Origin: Symbiodinium natans
Lineage: Eukaryota > Sar > Dinophyceae > Suessiales > Symbiodiniaceae
Length of the DNA: 64,000 bases
Assembly (NCBI GenBank): GCA_905221605.1
Contig: CAJNDS010002175.1
Span: 521,402-585,401, forward strand
Direction of reading: 5' to 3'
Within the stretch, counting starts at the first letter, position 1, and each line of letters opens with the position of its first letter. The notes below the pieces were generated by a model. The model searched no databases, was not told the DNA's origin, and saw nothing but the letters and a program-made list of their open reading frames with translations. Below, in pieces: positions 59,550 to 64,000 of the stretch. The position numbers and the translations under genes were made by a program.

Positions 59550-59710
59550 AGAGTAATCTGGGAATACAAAGGGGTGCCCTTGTGGTATATGAGGGAACCT
59601 TATCCCGAAGAAAAGGGGGGGTAAGGGACCCGAAGAGTAATCTAGCAATACAAGGGGTGCCCTTTTGGTATATAAGGGAACCTTATCCCGAAGAAAAGGG
59701 GGATAAGGGC
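59550..59710. mobile_element. Tandem pair of AAGGGTGCCC-family elements
   Basis: Two head-to-tail copies of about 80 bp (CCCAAAGAGTAATCTGGGAA and CCCGAAGAGTAATCTAGCAA starts, TTATCCCGAAGAAAAGGGGG in both) immediately upstream on the coding strand of the exon at 59539. Confidence 0.7.
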
Positions 59711-59743
59711 CTAAACCCTAAACCCAATACAACCTGAACCTTC

Positions 59744-59771
59744 TTTCGTTACACAAATTTGTGTAACGAAA
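59744..59771. repeat. 28-bp perfect palindrome
   Basis: Centre ACACAAATTTGTGT, extended by TTTCGTT/AACGAAA; followed by AAATTTGTGTTACC and the palindrome CCAATTAATTGG. Confidence 0.85.
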
Positions 59772-60315
59772 AATTTGTGTTACCAATTAATTGGTTTATG
59801 GCCGGTTTGGGAAAAGTAGCCGGATTGAAGGAAAAGTGGCCGAACACTGGGAGCTTAGAAATATAGCACCATATAACTATGGAAGCTTTCGGATCATGAG
59901 CTATAGTAGGGCTTGGCCACCTGTCCTAGGCTGGCCTAGGCCTCTTATCAGCTCAAGGGTTTGAGGTTGGGGTTTGGGTTTCCTCGATCGGGTGTAGGGC
60001 TCCTACTTACAGGTTTCGAACTTGCATGATAAGGAGGGCTTTATAGTTCAGGTTCCATGCAAGATTGCAATATGAGGCTGACACTGAAGAATGCTTAGGC
60101 CTACAGGGTTTCTATAAGACTTCGCTTTCGGGCTCTGTCGGGGTGTAGGGTTCGTATATAGGTTTGTCAGGGCTCCCAGGTTTAGAGTTCTTGAGCCATT
60201 CGGGTTCCTAGGGCTGTATGGGGTTAAGGGTATGCACACACACACACACACCCAGACACGCGTGCGCACACAAGCTCTTTCCTGGACAGCGGCTTCCTCT
60301 TCGAGTCTTCTGCCC
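59772..60315. other. Region between the 60.3-64.0 kb gene and the next exons
   Basis: No exon found; contains a CA microsatellite (60237-60251). If genes are tandem on the minus strand, the 3' UTR of the upstream gene and the trans-splice region of the next would be here. Confidence 0.4.
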
Positions 60316-60320
60316 GGCGC

Positions 60321-63300
60321 TTAGCACAGGCGGAACTGCTGGGCCCACTCCCGTCGGTAATATGTCAAGGATTTCTGGAGCGTCCTGATAACCGTCGTCA
60401 TTGCATGGCACCGCCTACTAATTCTGGCAATACGCCCCACGAAATCTTCGTCGGACCAAGTGCACCAGCCTTATTACACTGCACGATGGATGCTCATGAT
60501 TGAATCCTGGGATGATGCTCCAACATCATATACTGCAAGTGCCAAGTAGCACAACGGGTTTTGGATTGCAAGCGCACCAGAGTCGAATTGTCTTTGCAGC
60601 TCCCATCTTAGGTCTGACGTACACAGGGTTGATATAATGTGGGTTGAGTAGCCCCTCTTTCCCCTATACCCCGCACTGCAAATATAAAAACCTACCCGGC
60701 CTATTGCTGCTAAACCCTAAACCCCCCTAACCGAAAACAAACCCTAAACAAAAAATGTTAACGATAGGGCCTGGTGGATACAAGTTGCATGATCTCCCCT
60801 TGCATGTGTACTTTGGGTCTGATTCGAAATAGTGGCCACCCAGCCTCCGAACACTGTCGCGCCAATGCACTGTACCCAGCCTTACATAAATTATGCGCAA
60901 TGGGTTTGGTCGAGTTCTCATTGTTGACACTTTATACGAATATTTGGGCAGCCATCTATCTTAATAAGTATATATACTAGGAACCTCTAGACGAACCATT
61001 CTCTTGAGAACTGACATCGAGCTTAAACCCTAAACCCTAAACCCTAAACCCTAAACCCTAAACCCTAAACCCTAAACCCGGCCTAAACCCTAAACCCTAA
61101 ACCTAAACCCTAAACCCTATATAAACCCTGTATATAAACCCTAAACCCTATAAACCCTAAACCCTATATAAACCCTAAACCCTATATAAACCCTAAACCC
61201 TATAAACCCTAAACCCTACACCTGCCCAGGGTCAAGTGCTTTCCATCCACTCTCGACTGCCAGTGAGGCCTGGTCCCGAGTCATGAACACACCTGTGGCA
61301 TACAGTGTCCGGAAGTGGTAGCCACAGCACTCCAAAGTCCATCGTAGCAGTCTGAACATTTGGAGATGCTCCGGGGCCTGGGGTTTGGTGCCTATAGGGT
61401 TTGAGGGCACAGATCGAGGTTTCCAGCTTCAAGGGTTTAGGGTTTAGGGTTTAGGGTTTGGGGTTTGGGGTTTAGGGTTTATAGGGTTTAGGGTTTAGGG
61501 TTTAGGGTTTAGGGTTTAGGGTTTAGGGTTTAGGGTTTAGGGTCATGGAACTGAGCCCAAGCGACAAGAGAATCTTCCAGAACACGGGACGTTACCTCCT
61601 CCAGCCACGCGTTCATGACACCACAGTCATGTCCTTTCCCGCATCCTGTTGGGTACTCCTTCAGCCTTAGGATGTCCAGCCCTAGGCCTTAAATAGGCCT
61701 AAAACCCTACAATCACCTACTTGGAGGTTCACGGTTACTAACTTACATATTTACAGGACTTAGGGAGCTATACGAGTACAGTTATACTTGGTGACTTGGG
61801 GGCTACAAGTACCGTGATAACCTTAAACCCTGAAACCCTAAGCCCTGAAGCCTGAACCCTGTCAGGGAACCAAACACCCCTCCCCCCTCTAAGGTACGTG
61901 TGGCGAAGCTTGTGATTCAAGAGGTGGTGAGGGAGGCCGGGGACTTCGAGGGGGGGTTAGGGTGTACTTGGAGGTTCATGCACTTAGAAGCCCCCAATGG
62001 TTACTTTAAGCACCATGAACCTCCAAGTATTAATTGGATCGATAATATATACTGCCCAGTCCCTTCAAAGCACATGAGCGTCCTTCACCCTTTCGGCATT
62101 ATCCTACAAGTGCAGACCACCGTGAAGCCATCAAACCTGATGTTGCGCACACGAATGCAATTGGAGGATGGGGCAAAGATACTTCGGGGAACACCCCATA
62201 ACAACAACCCGGCACCACTTGTTTCTGCGATCCATACACCCCCCCCACCCCCCCCCTACCCCCCCCCCCCTACCCCCCCCCTTACACCCCCCCCTACCCC
62301 CTCCCCCGGCGTAACAACCCAGGCTCGTCTCCACCTTCAACGTCTGCAGACTGAAATTCGTAATGGATGTCGACTTGCCAGATCGATGACAGTAATCTCG
62401 GTAATCTATGTATGCCTGGTCGAGGGAAGCCTGCAGTGAGCGACCTCTGAAAACATGGAGTCTGTATAGTAATATCAGCCCGCTTGCACAGAGGTCTTTG
62501 CCCCATCCTCCAATTGCATACGTGTGCGCAACGTCCGGTTTGATGGCTTCACGGTGGTCTGCAATTGTAGGATAATGCCGTAAGGGTGACGGACGTTCGT
62601 GTGCTTTGAAGGGACTGGGCAGAACTTTGGCATGGTTGCGATCATAAGCAGCTTTGCTGAAATCGAACCAGTCCTCCTGTTAACAGCTGACGCGGGCAAC
62701 TGGCTCAGACTATCGATCTATAGCTTTAAAGCACACAAGAAGTATGCCAAAAAGACTTGCTGAATCGGTGCAAGGAGGGCACGCTGCTCATGCAAAGGTG
62801 ACACTTCTCTTTGGATGTGAACCCAGCGACCAATTTCATGGATTTGCGTAGGAAGGGCCAGTCACCCTTCACAGCTAGCAAGACGAGCCGGAACCGGGCC
62901 GGGGCATTCTTGACTTGAACCTCGATCTATATATGTACAATACCCCTAGATGATCTTACAAGCCTCCACAGCAGCACCTATATATTGCAGTGCCTTACAA
63001 TATGAAAGGTAAGTGGCTTCCAGCCCATCCTCATACATCCTGGTCAGGTCGGCGACCATGTCATCCAACAACGTGTCCAAGGTGAGATCGCCGCAGTAAA
63101 GTTCGGAGGGGATCACACTGTACAACATTCGGGTTGTCAGTGAGTGCCTGCCATAGACTTCGGGTATTGGACTTGGGATTATAAGATATTAAGGCAAATA
63201 TTAAGCCTAGGTACCCACTGGTGTTGACATAGTTCGGCCCCTTTGGTCCGATGATCGGTTGGACGGATAGGATCATAATTGGCCTCCGGCATTTCCCTCT

Positions 63301-63986
63301 GCCTTCATCCCCGTGAACACACAGTGGCACGCACCTGTGAAACAGCTCGCACTCCGGGTGGAGGGCCTGATAGTCTTTCCAAAATTTGAGGAACATGGAG
63401 CGGTATGCACCCTCTTCATCAATAAGAGAGTGCCCCCCTAGGAAGGCCTCCCCCCCCACATTCAAGGAATACTCCAGCCACGCAGAGGGCTTGATGACAG
63501 GAAATGGCATGTCGGTCTTGCCGGGCCTGCCTTTGGAAACAATGCGAACTGGCACAGTGACCGACTGAACTTGCACAGGGAGAGTGCGCCCTTGCCGTTG
63601 AATAAGTCGATGTAGGCTACGAGAAGCATTTGTACCAACAGTGTTGCCAGCACCGCACGCTGCCAGAGCTTTCAAAATAGGATCTACGGCGCATCCTTAC
63701 CACTATGAAGGGCGCACCCCTTTTGAAACCGAGTACCATAAATATCAACTTTAAACCCTAAACCCAAAAACCCTAAACAAAAGCCCGGGCCTAAGCCCTA
63801 AACCCTAAACCCTACCAAACCCTGAACCCTAAAACCCCTAAACCCTAAATAAGCCCTAAACCCTAAACCCTAGGCCCCGACCCCCAAGATCGATATAGAT
63901 AAGAAACCATGTTTCTGCATCTTGCGTGCAGCCACTTGCGCAAGACGAACAACACGTTCCGCACTCTCTGCCTTTGGTGCTGAAAT
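60321..63986 (-). CDS. Dinoflagellate-family hypothetical protein, nine exons, 5' partial
   Basis: Seen: exons 63986-63908, 63683-63215, 63147-63018, 62920-62783, 62676-62335, 61658-61596, 61368-61222, 60916-60763 and 60469-60321 join without a phase conflict and end at TAA (60321-60323), about 556 residues in the window; the N-terminus probably lies beyond 64000. Motifs in order: KHDPILKALAACGAG across the first junction, CVHGDEGRGKCRRPIM, HSLTTRMLYSVIPSELY, VKGDWPFLRK, KEKCHLC, KPDVAHTYAIGGWGKDL, GKGHDCGVMNAWLEE, LYATGVFMTRDQASLAV, RIRPKVHMQGEIMQLV, WSDEDFVGRIARISRRCH. Introns are 67-680 bp, mostly GT-AG; the second (63017-62921) seems to use a GC donor. Known: this motif order recalls a high-copy family of unknown function in dinoflagellate genomes, recognised from memory only. 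The two long open frames at 63061-63675 and 62946-63128 are exon 2 and exon 3 running into introns. No catalytic site is claimed. Confidence 0.78.
61021..61215 (+). repeat. CCCTAAA array with CCTATATAAACC variants
   Basis: CCCTAAA units followed by AACCCTATATAAACCCTAAA repeats, starting at the donor of exon 61368-61222. The TTTAGGG array 61434-61542 lies on the other side of that exon. Confidence 0.92.
61965..62029. repeat. Short perfect inverted repeat
   Basis: TACTTGGAGGTTCATG at 61965-61980 and its reverse complement at 62014-62029 enclose a 33-bp loop. The same motif recurs at 61723 and 46334 and, degenerate or inverted, at 46529, 40829 and 18868, so it is likely the terminus of a dispersed element. 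Confidence 0.65.
62052..62179 (+). pseudogene. Inverted partial copy of exon 5 inside the following intron
   Basis: This 128-bp segment matches the reverse complement of 62495-62622, part of the fifth exon of the gene at 60.3-64.0 kb, with 8 differences and no indel (about 94% identity). It lies on the opposite strand within the intron 62334-61659, so the pre-mRNA could form a long exon-intron hairpin. It has no intact splice context of its own. The 179-residue plus-strand frame at 61900-62439 merely runs through this copy and a poly-C tract. Confidence 0.85.
62232..62305. repeat. C-rich (poly-C/TACCCCC) tract
   Basis: Runs of C broken by TA or CA, located in the intron just after the 62335 donor. 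On the coding strand it is a G-rich tract that could form quadruplexes. Confidence 0.8.
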
Positions 63987-64000
63987 CTAAGACACGCCCA

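Noticed and set aside
60258-60510. Long open plus-strand frame (SSFLDSGFLFESSARRLAQA)
   Set aside because: The minus strand over the same DNA gives WSDEDFVGRIARISRRCH in phase with the rest of the gene, so the plus frame is a shadow.
61900-62439. 179-codon plus-strand frame
   Set aside because: It is intron sequence: it crosses the inverted exon copy, a poly-C tract and the antisense of exon 62676-62335.
1-64000. A true chromosome end or subtelomere
   Set aside because: Tracts are short, occur throughout in both orientations and flank exons; no terminal array is seen at either edge.

Overview
ORGANISM. The window looks like nuclear DNA of a dinoflagellate (Symbiodiniales/Suessiales-like). 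Reasons: the plant/dinoflagellate-type repeat TTTAGGG/CCCTAAA appears as hundreds of internal tracts on both strands; short GC-rich coding blocks behave as exons with GT or GC donors and AG|G acceptors (GC donors are known from Symbiodinium); almost all coding blocks lie on one strand, as in dinoflagellate one-way gene arrays; and the gene at 60.3-64.0 kb belongs, by motif order recalled from memory, to a family I know only from dinoflagellates. I see no bacterial operon, tRNA, rRNA or CRISPR.

LAYOUT. Simple six-frame ORFs mislead here. When the short blocks between repeat tracts are translated with splice sites respected, most of the window resolves into minus-strand exons of about 20-340 bp separated by introns of 60-1500 bp. 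Region 1 (1.26-24.65 kb) is a chain of about 50 exons that ends in a stop at 1257-1259; reading phases agree across most junctions, so it is one very large gene or a few collinear ones. Region 2 (25.4-32.6 kb) is a tandem segmental duplication of about 3.3 kb carrying minus-strand exons. Region 3 (32.6-59.6 kb) holds further minus-strand exon chains, with possible start codons at 46734 and 50010. Region 4 (60.3-64.0 kb) is a nine-exon gene whose phases close perfectly.

CENTRAL OBSERVATION. On the coding strand many introns start directly with GTTTAGGGTTTAGGG and contain CCCTAAA tracts near their 3' end. The 5' splice site is then supplied by telomeric repeat, and the intron carries inverted telomeric arrays able to fold on themselves. 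I count at least 16 exons whose donor is exactly GTTTAG. In addition, short terminal-inverted-repeat elements (MITE-like) sit in introns. For one of them (52511-52705) the element coincides with an entire phase-0 GC-AG intron, which is what an introner would look like.

LIMITS. Exon borders were read by eye; where two frames stay open I say so. Proteins outside region 4 were not recognised, and no function is claimed for them. Homopolymer tracts (poly-G, poly-T) cross some exons and may contain length errors.
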